DNA from: Owenia fusiformis
Taxonomy: Eukaryota; Annelida; Polychaeta; Sabellida; Oweniidae
Direction of reading: 5' to 3'
Assembly: GCA_903813345.2 (NCBI GenBank)
Contig: CAIIXF020000007.1
Location: forward strand, 35,616,538-35,680,537
DNA length: 64,000 nt
Made by a program: the position numbers and the translations under genes
Part shown: positions 47,801-62,400 of the stretch, one piece after another
How the letters are laid out: each line of letters begins with the position of its first letter
How positions within the stretch are numbered: position 1 is the stretch's first letter
Notes under the pieces: model-generated
Told to the model about the DNA's origin: nothing
The model's input: the letters and a program-made list of their open reading frames with translations, nothing else
Databases searched by the model: none

Positions 47801-50800
47801 GAGCATGCCATGGGATTTGCTACCGTTATGTAGTTATAGATGCCACAAAGCTTCATGTCTTCCATTACTTTTTTATTAGGTTATTGTTTCTTTATTGAAA
47901 GGTGTTTCTCTTGTATAGTTTACAATGGTGTAGAGGGTCTCGGAGCAGATAAAGTGAGAGTCTGATAAATCAGAATGGCCGCAGAGTGGTTCAGAAGAGT
48001 TACCCCCCCCCTTTAACACAACACTGTAAAATGAAAATATATAATGAACGTCCACGTGTGTGTACTAGAATTAAGCAATGACTGGTAAATGGTTACAGGG
48101 CTACATAAATTACCAAGCGTATGAATATAAGATGAGACACGGGATGGAGGGTTTCCCTGTTATTTTATGATTGGCAAGAAAGTGAAATTAGTGAAAGTGC
48201 ATGTCTAGCTGTATATGATTGAATTATTAAGAGCAAAGGACACATTATCGTAAGTAAAAGAAACTCATACCTGTAACAGTTACTGTAGTAACAACAGTTG
48301 TTCCTACAAAGTAGAAATATTACTTATTAATTATTTGCATTTTAATTGTATGAGTGCAAGTGAAAATGGATTATTAGAATCAAAACGGAAATATAAAATC
48401 AGAATTAAATATTTTTTTGTACCTGGTGCAGTTGTTTCAGGCAGAGTTGTTGTAACTGGTCCAGTGGTTGTTTGTGGTCCAGTTGTTGTAACTGGCCCAG
48501 TTGTTGTTACAGGTCCAGTTGTTGTACCTGGTGCAGTTGTTGTGGCTGGTCCAGTTGTTGTAACTGGTCCGGTTGTTGTACCTGGTGCGGTTGTTGTGCC
48601 TGGTGCAGTTGTTGTAAATGGTCCAGTTGTTGTGGCTGGTCCAGTTGTTGTTGCTGGTCCAGTTGTTGTGACTGGTCCAGTTGTTGTTACTGGTCCAGTT
48701 GTTGTAACTGGTGCCGTTGTTGTACCTGGTCCAGTTGTTGTTTGTGGGCCAGTTGTTGTAACTGGTCCTGTTGTTGTACCTGGTGCAGTTGTTGTTTGTG
48801 GTCCAGTTGTTGTGACTGGTCCAGTTGTTGTACCTGGTCCAGTTGTTGTAACTGGTCCAGTTGTTGTTTGTGGTCCAGTTGTTGTTCCTGGTCCTGTTGT
48901 TGTACCTGGTGCAGTTGTTGTTTGTGGTCCAGTTGTTGTGACTGGTCCAGTTGTTGTACCCGGTCCAGTTGTTGTAACTGGTCCAGTTGTTGTAACTGGT
49001 CCAGTTGTTGTTTGTGGTCCTGTTGTTGTCACTGGTCCAGTTGTCGTAACTGGTGCAGTTGTTGTACCTGGAGCAGTTGTTGTAACTGGTCCAGTTGTTC
49101 CTGGTCTTGTTGTTGTCACTGGTCCAGTTGTCGTAATTGGTGCTGTTGTTGTACCTGGTGCAGTTGTTGTTTGTGGTCCAGTTGTAGTTTGTGGTCCAGT
49201 TGTTGTGGCTGGTCCAGTTGTTGTTTCCGGTCCAGTTGTTGTGGCTGGTCCAGTTGTTGTTTGTGGTCCAGTTGTTGTGACTGGTCCAGTTGTTGTGACT
49301 GGTCCAGTTGTTGTTTGTGGGCCAGTTGTTGTTTGTGGTCCAGTTGTTGTAACTGGTCCGGTTGTTGTACCTGGTGCAGTTGTTGTAACTGGTCCAGTTG
49401 TTGTACCTGGTCCTGTTGTTGTGACTGGTGCAGTTGTTGTTACTGGTGCAGTTGTTGTACCTGGTGCAGTTGTTGTAACTGGTCCAGTTGTTCCTGGTCC
49501 TGTTGATGTCACTGGTCCAGTTGTCGTAACTGGTGCTGTTGTTGTACCTGGTGCAGTTGTTGTTACTGGTCCAGTTGTTGTTTGTGGTCCAGTTGTTGTG
49601 GCTGGTCCAGTTGTTGTTTGTGGTCCAGTTGTTGTTACTGGTCCAGTTGTTGTTTGTGGTCCAGTTGTTGTTTCAGGTCCAGTTGTTGTTGCTGGTCCAG
49701 TTGTTGTTTGTGGTCCAGTTGTTGTTGCTGGTCCAGTTGTTGTTTGTGGTCCAGTTGTTGTTACTGGTCCAGTTGTTGTACCTGGTGCAGTTGTTGTGCC
49801 TGGCCCAGTTGTTGTACCTGGTGCAGTTGTTGTGGCTGATTCAGTTGTCGTGCTTGGAGGAGGTGGTGGAGTTGCGACTGCAGTTGTACCCTGAGTTATT
49901 TCTTTGACCCCTAGAAAATATAAAGCAAGCGTTTTCAATAGTCCTCGTTTTCAGGTTCGATTTGATGTGTGAATTGTATGTACAAGAATAAAATATTAAT
50001 ATGTTGGAAAAGTGAAATGTGATAAACGTTGAATATGAAATACTGAGAAAAGAAAAATTAATAAATTACAGTGAGAAACGTTGCTAAACTAGATAAGTCT
50101 TAAGGGAAACCAGGTATAAAAGGAAGATGGAACAGCCAATTACAGTCAATTATGTCTGTTGGAAATGTTTGAATCACTGAAACCGGTAAATTAATTTTGA
50201 TTTTTCCTATATCATGATTTCTAGGAATGAATCGGAAGCCCGGCCAAAGCTACAGTCATGCATGCGACCGTAATGAATACAAATATGAAATCATATTCAA
50301 GTTTTACAGTATATTTCAAGCAAACTTGAAAATGAATATTTTAAAGGTCTCATTAAATATGACCAGTTGGGCGTGGGTTTAATGACCAATAGTCTAAAAT
50401 TCTTTCAGGTCAAAGGTTAAAACATGTAAACATAGCAGCAAGATGCCTTGTGCTTGTGTTTATAAATACACAGTATACAGTGTATCTAAATCGACCTATC
50501 AATCTATTATTATCAATTTTTAAAGAGGAAAACTTTAAATAAATATAAATACCCCACTACTGCTAAGCCACATCCCATGCTGACAGCTGATTGGCTGTTT
50601 GTTATCTGGTAGGCATTTTACTTACATAAGGCATCAGAGGATCAAAGTAAAGTTTTTAATTAATTGATAATAATAAATTGATTGGTAGATTTAGATACAC
50701 TGTGCATAAACATGACAAATGGTGAACAAAATAGCACCATTGAAACCTGTAGACAAGCCTCGACAAACAACTTTTTCGTCCCATTTATTCAAACAGTATC

Positions 50801-53800
50801 TTAATTTCAGACATACTCTTCTCACAAGACAAATGCAACCTGAGACTAACATAACATTCTATGTTAGTCTCAGATGCAACACAGTATCCCATGTAACTTT
50901 AAATCAATTCTTAACAAACAAAAAACAGTTCAATACTCCGAATCAAGACTGTTCAGTAAATTTAATAAACTGTCAACTTCCCTTCAATCTCTACCGTCTC
51001 TATACTCCTTTAAATACAATTACAAAAAATAATACATTGTTCTTGAGCCGTGTAAGCTGATGTACTGTTATTTTCAACTTTATAGTATAATGTTTGAAAA
51101 GCCATTTTATACTTTAGGCCTTTCAGGTTCTGAGTGCATGCACTTTTTGTAGATTTTCATATTTTATAACATGAATTAGAATGTTATTCATAAATTGTAC
51201 TTCTTGCTTTACTCAACTGATACAAATTGAACATTTTTAATGTTATATACTCTAGGTATCTCGTTCCTGTAAATGTAATACTAGATAATTACGTATAGAC
51301 GATAAATAAATGAATAGAAAAAATAAAATAAATGAAAATATATTTTACAACAAAAAATATGAATATGAGTGAAACCAGTAGTGTATGGGGTGTATGGGCT
51401 GTATAAGCAGAGCTAATAAAAACATTTGGAAAATCGAAGTTTTAAAAATATAGAACAAGTTGTTACCTTCTTCGAAACAAGCTTTGATGTATAGTTCCTC
51501 TATTGTAAAGACGTCTTCGCTGTCTTTCAAGATGAACTGGATAGTTACATTCGTTCCTTCGGTGCCATTGGGGAACTTTATTGTCACATTAACTTCATCG
51601 GGTTTAATCGTACGCTGAAAACATGATTGAATCCAGCATTTAACAGATGATGGCAGAAACTATACGTTGCATACAGCTACCGTATATCTAAAAAGTCTGA
51701 CTCTTACTAACATTTAAGCAATAACTTCATTTGCAACAGAGCATATAGGATGGCAGAAAGGGTACCATGCAATATCCCTCTAAAGTCTTTTTCTTATCAT
51801 TTAAAGCATAAATTATGGCTTTACAAGACACACAAGAACAAGGTAGACGCTGCACACAATGCAAGGAGCTAGTTCGTGGACATAAAGGTTCCATGGTATC
51901 CAATGTGTCATGAAGTTTGATCAAGTACTTGTTGCTTATTGTATATATCTTTGGGATATGCAGAAAATTCATTACATTCCCTGAAAAATGTGAGTGTACG
52001 TACAGCTTTAAATGACACTCGTCTCTAATATAATTATATGCTCTTACCACATATATTTCGTCATCGCCATCCTCCTGAGGTATGGTGATCTTTACAGACT
52101 CAACATTTTCTGGTTCCTCTATTGTTAACTCGGCAATTAGTACTTGTTCAATTACATCAAACGGTAAAGTAATAGTAAAGTTTCCTCCTTTGTTCTTGAG
52201 TTTCGCAGTGAAGCTTTCACTTTCGTTTCTCAAATTTTCTACTGGCGGAATTGTACCAGCAAAATTGTCAGTGGTATCTAGTTCGATGTTTGTAATAAAA
52301 TTACTATGCATGCCCTCTGTCAGGTCGCAGGTGATAACTGTGGATAAAATATAATTCAAATAATTAGTAAAGGAAATAGTTCTGACATGCCTATAATGAT
52401 AGTACAAGCGTTCAAGAGACCATACTGTTCTGTTTTCATGGCCTGCATCTTAACACTTTGCAATATAGAACTGATAATCGACAGTTTTAATGGTTATGTG
52501 TCAATAGAAACTTTATTTACTCCAAAGTAGGTCACATCTATATCATTTTCTGAAGTAATAATTAGGATGGTACTCTTAATAATAATACCATGACAAATGA
52601 AGACTCTTTGATAGATTTACAAATATATTTTTTTTCAAGCATGCTTGTTGATGTTCTATGTTCAGTTGTCAACAAACATTCAAACTAAAATTTCATCTGA
52701 ACTTGGCCCGAAATGTTCATAAAACATTCATTTACACAAGAAAACATTCATAATGAATAGCACATGAAACTGATTAAACAGTTTTGTGCAAAACCGGGAG
52801 AACTATAGTCACGTCTATTACCTGGTGCAGTTGTCGTTTCTGGTCCAGTTGTTGTACCTGATACCGTTGTTGTAGCTGGTCCGGTTGTTGTTTGTGGTCC
52901 AGTTGTTGTTCCAGGTGCAGTTGTTGTGCCTGGTCCAGTAGTTGTTACTTGTCCAGTTGTTGTCCCTGGTCCAGTTGTTGTTTGTGGTCCAGTTGTTGTT
53001 TGTGGTCCAGTTGTTGTTACTGGTCCAGTTGTTGTGCCTGGTCCAGTTGTTGTTACTTGTCCTGTTGTTGTTTGTGGTCCAGTTGTTGTAGCTGGTTCAG
53101 TAGTTGTTTGTGGTCCAGTTGTTGTTCCAGGCGCAGTTGTTGTGCCTGGTCCAGTTGTTGTTACTTGTCCAGTTGTTGTACCAGGTGCAGTTGTTGTGCC
53201 TGGTCCAGTTGTTGTTCCTGGTCCAGTTGTGCCTGGTCCAGTTGTTGTACCTGGTCCAGTTGTTGTTACTGGTCCAGTTGTTGTACCTGGTCCAGTTGTT
53301 GTTTGTGGTCCAGTTGTTGTTACTGGTCCAGTTGTTGTTACTGGTCCAGTTGTTGTGCCGGGTCCAGTTGTTGTTACTGGTCCTGTTGTTGTTACTGGTC
53401 CTGTTGTTGTTTGTGGTCCAGTTGTTGTAGCTGGTCCAGTAGTTGTTTGTGGTCCAGTTGTTGTAGCTGGTCCAGTAGTTGTTTGTGGTCCAGTTGTTGT
53501 TCCAGGTGCAGTTGTTGTGCCTGGTCCAGTTGTTGTTACTTGTCCAGTTGTTGTACCAGGTGCAGTTGTTGTGCCTGGTCCAGTTGTTGTTACTGGTCCA
53601 GTTGTCGTTCCTGGTCCAGTTGTTGTAACTGGTCCAGTTGTTGTAACTGGTCCAGTTGTTGTGGCTGGTCCAGTTGTTGTTTGTGGTCCAGTTGTAGTAC
53701 CTGGTCCAGTTGTTGTTTGTGGTCCAGTTGTTGTTCCTGGTCCGGTTGTTGTAATTGGTCCAGTTGTTGTAACTGGCCCACTTGTTGTACCTGGTCCAGT

Positions 53801-56431
53801 TGTTGTAGCTGGTCCAGTAGTTGTTTGTGGTCCAGTTGTTGTTCCAGGTGCAGTTGTTGTTCCTGGTCCAGTTGTGGTAACTGGTCCAGTAGTTCTTTGT
53901 GGTCCTGTTGTTGTCTGTGGTCCAGTTGTTGTTGCTGGTCCAGTTGTTGTAGCTGGTCCTGTTGTTGTTACTGGTCCAGTTGTAGTACCTGGTGCAGTTG
54001 TTGTTACTGGTCCAGTTGTTGTTACTGGTCCAGTTGTTGTTACTGGTGCAGTTGTTGTTACTGGTGCAGTTGTAGTACCTGGTGCAGTTGTTGTTACTGG
54101 TCCAGTCGTTGTACCTGGTGCAGTTGTTGTAACTGGTCCAGTAGTTGTTTGTGGTCCCGTTGTTGTAGCAGGTCCAGTTGTTGTAGCTGGTCCTGTCGTT
54201 GTTACTGGTCCAGTTGTAGTACCTGGTGCAGTTGTTGTTACTGGTCCAGTCGTTGTGCCTGGTGCAGTTGTTGTAACTGGTCCAGTAGTTGTTTGTGGTC
54301 CCGTTGTTGTAGCTGGTCCAGTTGTTGTTCCTGGTCCAGTTGTTGTAACTGGTCCAGTTGTTGTACCTGGTGCAGTTGTTGTTACGGGTCCAGTTGTTGT
54401 TACTGGTCCAGTTGTTGTACCTGGTCCTGTCGTTGTTACTGGTCCAGTTGTAGTACCTGGTGCAGTTGTTGTTACTGGTCCAGTCGTTGTACCTGGTGCA
54501 GTTGTTGTAATTGGTCCAGTAGTTGTTTGTGGTCCAGTTGTTGTTTGTGGTCCCGTTGTTGTAGCTGGTCCAGTTGTTGTAGCTGGTCCTGTTGTTGTTT
54601 GTGGTCCCGTTGTTGTAGCTGGTCCTGTTGTTGTTTGTGGTCCCGTTGTTGTTGCTGGTCCAGTTGTTGTGGCTGGTCCTGTCGTTGTTACTGGTCCAGT
54701 TGTAGTACCTGGTGCAGTTGTTGTTACTGGTCCAGTCGTTGTACCTGGTGCAGTTGTTGTTACTGGTCCAGTCGTTGTAGCTGGTCCTGTCGTTGTTACT
54801 GGTCCAGTTGTTGTACCTGGTGCAGTTGATGTACCTGGTGCAGTTGTTGTTACTGGTCCAGTTGTTGTACCTGGTGCAGTTGTTGTTACTGGTCCCGTTG
54901 TTGTGCCAGGCCCAGTTGTTGTAACTTGTCCAGTTGTTGTGCCAGGTCCAGTTGTTGTACCTGGTGCAGTTGTTGTTACTGGTCCGGTTGTTGTACCTGG
55001 TGCAGTTGTTGTTACTGGTCCAGTTGTTGTACCTGCTGCACTTGTTGTGCTTGGAGGAGGTGGTGGAGTTGGTGGAGTTATAAATGGAGTTGTACCCTGA
55101 GTGTGTTCTTTGCGCCCTGGAAAATATCAAACGCTGTCAATACCTTTCATTATGTGAAGTATAAGAAAGAGATACAAGGTGTAAAGTAACTTTCTATGAT
55201 GGAAATGTGGAAGGCAATATCTCGTTCTTTGTTTGCCTTAACTCTACATATCAATAGGATTGCCTGCTTATTTCAGTGAGCGCTGGGTTGCTTGGGCGAT
55301 TAACATCCGATAGGAGCCGATATGCCGATATCGGTACACAGGATCAATATCGGTCGTATTGGTTTTCAAAGTAAAATTAGATTACTTCAAATTTTTGAAG
55401 CATTACTCACGTAAAAAATCAACAAACGACCGAATGTGTTGATCTGGTTACAACAACGTACTTGTCAATAAATATCTATGCACAGTATCAGATGTACGGG
55501 GAGGCGTAGTGGGGTCGGAATAGATTCGAAATAAACGAAAAAAAATTCTGAAACTTAGTAATGTAGAAATTAATTCGTGATGAAATAACTTAAGAATTTG
55601 AGTAAACCAATTTTTCCTTCCCATTTATTCAAACAGTTTTTTGATTTCAGACAGACTCGTCTCACAAGACAAATGAAGTTCAGTAATATACAATAACAAA
55701 AAATAATACATTGTTATTGAGCCATGTTATTTTTCCACAACGAATATAACGTTTTGAATTCCCTTTTTGACCTTTCCAAGTGCAGACATTTCTCTTAATA
55801 TATTCATATCTTATAACATGAATTGGCACGTTATTTATAAATTGAATTTCTTGCTCAACTCATCTTATATAAATTGTAATTTTTTGATGTTTTTTCACCC
55901 TTTGATAATTAGCACTGATATATTCCTCTGGGTACTTTATTTGCCTGTAGTCAAACAGTAGTATTTTCTTACAAACAGCAAAACATTTACATGGAGTTAA
56001 AGCAGTGAGATATCATCGATGTAATGGTTATTTACATTGTTAGATGGCGCTTTTTAATCAACCTTTAGTATTGGTTAGTATATTATTTTGGACCGTTTTG
56101 TGTACCATCATGTTATACAACTCTGACCAATGTCTTTCATGTCATCCTGTGAAACGTCAATGCTTGGGTAGGCAAATTTCGTCTATTTCGTTTATATTGT
56201 CTTGCGCATGTTTATATATTTATGCGCTATCAGCCTTAATTTGGCGCGCTCTTCATGTCATTTCGTGCATGTGATTTGAAAATGGCTGACTGACTCGACT
56301 TCATACAAATCACAACATATACATATACTATTTATACCATTATTTTTTATACGGAGGTCGTGGCAATCCGTGGAAAGTCGCATCGTTTCTTTACATATTT
56401 TAAGATAATTATACTAGATAATTACAGAAGA

Positions 56432-56462
<31 letters not shown>

Positions 56463-59400
56463 AATAAAATAAAGATAGTTGAAACTATTTTATAACAAAA
56501 ATCATAAGATGAGTGAAACCGGTAGTGTATGGATTTTCTAAACAGTGCCATTAAAAACATTTGGATAAGGTAAGTTTTCAAAATATAGAATAAGTTGTTA
56601 CCTTCTTCGAAACAAGCTTTAATGTATAGTTCCTCTATTGTAAAGACGTCTTCGCTGTCTTTCAAGATAAACTGTATTGTCACATTCGTTCCTTCGGTGC
56701 CATTGGGGAACTTTATTGTCACATTAACTTCATCAGGTTTAATCGTACGCTGAAAACATTAATATTGTAATCCAGCATTTTACAGATGATGGTAGAAACG
56801 ATACGTTGCACTACAATATCTAAAATTACGGACTAAATCTCGCTGAAAACATTACATCTCTATGGGATATGCAGGAAATTCATTAAATTCCCTGAAAAAT
56901 ATGGGTGTACGTACAGCTTAAAATGACACTTGTCTATATTATTTTATAGTCTTACCACATATATTTCGTCATCGCCATCCTCCTGAGGTATGGTGATCTT
57001 TACAGACTCAACATTCTCTGGTTCCTCAATTGTTACCTCGGCAATTAGTACAGGTACTACCACATCAAACGGTATATTAACAGTAAAGTTTCCTCCTTTA
57101 TTCTTGAGTTTTGCAGTGAAGCTTTCACTTTCGTTTCTCAAATTGTCTACTGGCGGAATTGTACCAGCAAAATTGTCAGTGGTATCTAGTTCGATGTTTG
57201 TAATAAAATTACCCTGCATGCCCTCTGTCAGATCGCAGGTGATAACTGTGGATAAAATATAAAATAAATGATTAGCAAAGAAAATACTTCTGACATGCCT
57301 TTATTATTAGTTCGAGACCATGACCATGCTGTAGTTTTCACGGTCTGCATCTTGACATTCTACATTGTAGAACTAATGAAGATGGTAATCAAACGCTTTT
57401 ATGGTTATGTCAATAGAACCATTATTTACACCAAAGTAGGTCACAATCGATTTTTAGCTTAAAGTATACTTCACATCTATATCATCTTCTGAAGTCATAA
57501 TAAGGATGGTACTCTTAATAATAAATCATGACAAATGAAGATGCTTTGATAGATTTACAAATATATTTTCAAGTATGATTGTTGATGTTCTATGTTCAAT
57601 TGTCGCCTAGCATTCAAACTATTTCATCTAAACTTGGCCTAAAATGTTCATGAGAAACATCCAGAATGAAGAGCATATGAAACTGTTTAAACAGTTTTGT
57701 GCAAAAACAGAAGAACTATAGTCACGTTTGTTACCTGGTGCAGTTGTTGTCTCTGGTCCAGTTGTTGTACCTGATACCGTTGTTGTACCAGGTGCAGTTG
57801 TTGTTACTGGTCCAGTTGTTGTACCTGGTGCAGTTGTTGTTACTGGTCCAGTTGTTGTGCCTGGTGCAGTTGTTGTTACTGGTCCAGTTGTTGTACCTGG
57901 TACAGTTGTTGTTACTGGTCCAGTTGTTGTACCTGGTGCAGTTGTTACTGGTCCAGTTGTCGTACCTGGTGCAGTTGTTACTGGTCCAGTTGTAGTACCT
58001 GGTGCAGTTGTTGTTACTGGTCCAGTTGTTGTTACTGGTCCAGTTGTTGTGCCTGGTGCAGTTGTTGTTACTGGTCCAGTTGTCGTTCCTGGTCTAGTTG
58101 TTGTTACTGGTCCAGTTGTTGTAACTGGTCCAGTTGTTGTACCTGGTGCAGTTGTTGTTACTGGTCCAGTTGTTGTACCTGGTGCAGTTGTTACTGGTCC
58201 AGTTGTTGTACCTGGTGCAGTTGTTGTACCTGGTCCAGTTGTTGTTACTGGTCCAGTTGTTGTACCTGGTGCAGTTGTTACTGGTCCAGTTGTAGTACCT
58301 GGTGCACTTGTTGTTACTGGTCCAGTCGTTGTGCCTGGTGCAGTTGTTGTTACTGGTCCAGTTGTAGTACCTGGTGCAGTTGTTGTTACTGGTCCAGTTG
58401 TAGTACCTGGTGCAGTTGTTGTTACTGGCCCAGTTGTTGTACCTGGTCCTGTTGTTGTTTGTGGTCCAGTTGTTGTTACTGGTCCAGTTGTTGTACCTGG
58501 TGCAGTTGTTACTGGTCCAGTTGTAGTACCTGGTGCAGTTGTTGTTACTGGTCCAGTTGTTGTGCCTGGTACAGTTGTTGTTACTGGTCCAGTTGTTGTA
58601 CCTGGTACAGTTGTTGTTACTGGTCCAGTTGTTGTACCTGGTGCAGTTGTTACTGGTCCAGTTGTTGTACCTGGTGCAGTTGTTACTGGTCCAGTTGTAG
58701 TACCTGGTGCAGTTGTTGTTACTGGTCCACTTGTTGTGCCTGGTGCAGTTGTTGTTACTGGTCCAGTTGTTGTACCTGGTGCAGTTGTTGTTTGTGGTCC
58801 TGTTGTTGTTTGTGGTCCAGTTGTTGTTACTGGTCCAGTTGTTGTACCTGGTGCAGTTGTTACTGGTCCAGTTGTAGTACCTGGTGCAGTTGTTGTTACT
58901 GGTCCAGTTGTTGTGCCTGGTGCAGTTGTTGTTACTGGTCCAGTTGTAGTACCTGGTGCAGTTGTTGTTACTGGTCCAGTCGTTGTACCTGGTGCAGTTG
59001 TTGTTATTTGTCCAGTTGTTGTACCTGGTGCAGTTGTAACTGGTCCAGTTGTAGTACCTGGTGCAGTTGTTGTTACCGGTCCAGTTGTAGTACCTGGTGC
59101 AGTTGTTGTTACTGGTCCAGTTGTTGTACCTGGTACAGTTGTTGTTACTGGTCCAGTCGTTGTACCTGGTGCAGTTGTTGTTACTGGTCCAGTTGTTGTA
59201 CCTGGTACAGTTGTTACTGGTCCAGTTGTAGTACCTGGTGCAGTTGTTGTTACTGGTCCAGTTGTTGTGCCTGGTGCAGTTGTTGTTACTGGTCCAGTTG
59301 TAGTACCTGGTGCAGTTGTTGTTTGTGGTCCCGTTGTTGTAGCTGGTCCCGTTGTTGTTACTGGTCCAGTTGTAGTACCTGGTCCTGTCGTTGTTACTGG

Positions 59401-62400
59401 TCCAGTTGTAGTACCTGGTGCAGTTGTTGTTACTGGTCCAGTCGTTGTACCTGGTGCAGTTGTTGTTACTGGTGCAGTTGTTGTACCTGGTGCAGTTGTG
59501 CTTGGAGGAGGTGGTGGAGTTGGTGGAGTTATAAATGGAGTTGTACCCTGAGTGTGTTCTTTGCGCCCTGGAAAATATCAAACGCTGTCAATACCTTTCA
59601 TTTTGTGAAGTATAAGGCAGAGATACAAGGTGTAAAAATAGCTTTCTATGATGGAAATGTGGAATATGAAGTATCGAAAAAAAGTTGAGATACATCAGTT
59701 AAATAACTTTTGAACAAAGTGATCTAGCTTACTCGGAAATATACGTCTCCACTCATTGGCTATTGAAATCAATCTTTTGTAAAGCTGTACATAAAGCATC
59801 CATTAGAAATGTAAGACCGAAATGAAATAATACCACATGAGTATAGGTGAGGCAAGCCAATATATTGATCTTCGTATGCCTAAATTCTACATATCATTAG
59901 GGTTTCCTGCTAATTGTAGCGAGCGCGTGGGTAACTCTAGACGAATTGCCTTGATAAATGTTTGTATAATGTACGTAGTAAGCCCAAATTAAATCTCACC
60001 CCATTGCTTCTCGTACGAACAAAAATTTTCGAAAAGCAAAGCCCAATGTCCTGTTAAGAACCCCTTTTCCAACTTTCGGAAATGGATTCTAGCAATACTA
60101 TCCATTATGAGTCTACTTGTTGAGACTTGATCAGCTTGAGTTCTTCTGAGAAAATGAGGATTTTAGCAAGGGTGTATTGACTCAACATGGAGACATACGC
60201 CGTTGATCACTTAGATCGGGAATACCATCAGGTATGTCACCATGTAAAGTCAATACATCGACCCTCAAGTTAATCGAGTCCTAACAAGTAAATTCATGTT
60301 GGATAGTATTGCTCTAATCCATTTTCAATTGTAAGAATGGGGGTTCTTAAACATAAAGCTTAACTAGGGCCTTTTGGATTTTTTGTTTACTGCTATTTAA
60401 TTCGAACACTATCATGAAAAAGCAATTTTCATATTTTGAATACAGACCATATCAATACTGAGTTTTTATAAATTCATAGCTGTAAACCCATCGAATTTTG
60501 GAACACTCAATGCCGTTACATGTAAACATTCGACCAAATTCGACCAAGTTGATGCCGTTTAAACTGAAAACTATAAGAGTTGTTAAAAGGACAATTTTGA
60601 AAACTACTAATTAAAACCCACGTGTAATTTTCCACATCTACAGTATACGGAACCCAAAAAATATAAGTAACAATAAGTGATTGAATAGTCTAGGGTCTGT
60701 TTAAGGAGGACCAATACTAAATACCAAAAATATATTGTTTCTTAAAGTTTCTTAATACTAGATAATTACGTATAGACAATAAAAAATGAATAAAAAATAT
60801 AAAATAAATAAACAAATGATTTTACAACAAAAAATATATGAGTGAAACCAGTAGTGTATGGGCTGTATGGGCTGTATAAGCAGAGCTAATAAAAACATTT
60901 GGAAAATCGAAGTTTTAAAAATATAGAAAAAGTTGTTACCTTCTTCGAAACAAGCTTTGATGTATAGTTCCTCTATTGTAAAGACGTCTTCGCTGTCTTT
61001 CAAGATAAACTGTATTGTCACATTCGTTCCTTCGGTGCCATTGGGGAACTTTATTGTCACATTAACTTCATCAGGTTTAATCGTACGCTGAAAACATTAT
61101 TGCAATCCAGCATTTAACAGATGATGGTATAAACTATAGGTTGCAGTACAGCTACCGTATATCTCAAAAAAAAATTCCTCAACATTTAAACATGAAAATG
61201 ATATTTTTAATGGCGTATGCAATATTGTTCTAAGGGCCTTCTCATAGCATGGTATTCAATGTCTCATTAAGTTTGATCAAGTATTTGTTGCTAATTGTAT
61301 ATGTACAGATGTAGGATATGGGATATGCAGAAAATTCATTATACATTCCCTGAAAAAGTAGGTTTACGTAAGTATGACACTTGTGTATGATATTATTTTA
61401 TGGTCTTACCACATATATTTCGTCATCGCCATCCTCCTGGGGTATGGTGATCTTTACAGACTCAACATTTTCTGGTCCCTCTATTGTTAACTCGGCAACG
61501 AGTACAGGTACTGTTACATCAAGCGGTATATTAACGGTAAAGTTTCCTCCTTTATTCTTGAGTTTTGCAGTGAAGCTTTCACTTTCGTTTCTCAAATTTT
61601 CTACTGGCGGAATTGTACCAGCAAAATTGTCAGTGGTATCTAGTTCGATGTTTGTAATAAAATTACTATGCATGCCCTCTGTCAGGTCGCAGGTGATAAC
61701 TGTGGATAAAATATTATAAATGATTAGCTATTTAAACGAAGTATGCATTTGAGATATTAATTCAATAAGTATCGATCTTTTAGAAATTATAATACAAAGT
61801 TGCCATCTCGTTGATGCGGCTCAGTTTTTAGTCCTCATCTTACATTTATTTGGCCCTTGAATTATAATTGCCAAAACTAATTTTGTTCTCTGTGATTACA
61901 GTAACATTTACCTGAACTTTAGTTAAAAGATCTATAATATATTTAAACCATAGTGGAGTCAGTTAGCAGTTGAATTGCGCATTCTACATATAAAGCACCA
62001 TTTTTGACCAAATTATCATTAATACATACTGTAAAAGCCCAAATATTCGCCGACCAAAATTTTCGCACTGAAGAACCCTTGAATCAATCTGCGTGCCCTT
62101 AATTTCGCGTATCTTAGACCAGTGGATTTTACCAAGAATTTTGACCCAGGAGAATTAAACATTAATGTGTTGATATACTAACCTCATACTAAACTACACT
62201 ACATTACTGTAGAGTATCTTGACATATATAGTACATTTTTTATATCTAACGAAGTTGATTTACCAATCTACGAAAGACCCAAAAACAAAATATAGATAGT
62301 CATACATATCTGCAATATTAAAACTTTCATAGTGAACTTTTTGAGAAAGTTACACTTAAGTAAAGCCATATTGATAGCAGTTTATAATGGCAGCCAATGG

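Noticed and set aside
48335-49894. 519-codon plus-strand Val/Gly/Pro-rich ORF opposite PTS exon 1
   Set aside because: It is the complement of the 18-bp minisatellite. Splice sites, phase and the flanking exons place the gene on the minus strand.
52892-55130. Very long Cys/Trp/Ser-rich (+), Val-rich (+) and Asn/Tyr-rich (-) ORFs across PTS exon 2
   Set aside because: These are frame shadows of the same minisatellite; the true frame gives TTTGPx/TTTAPG and joins both flanking exons in phase.
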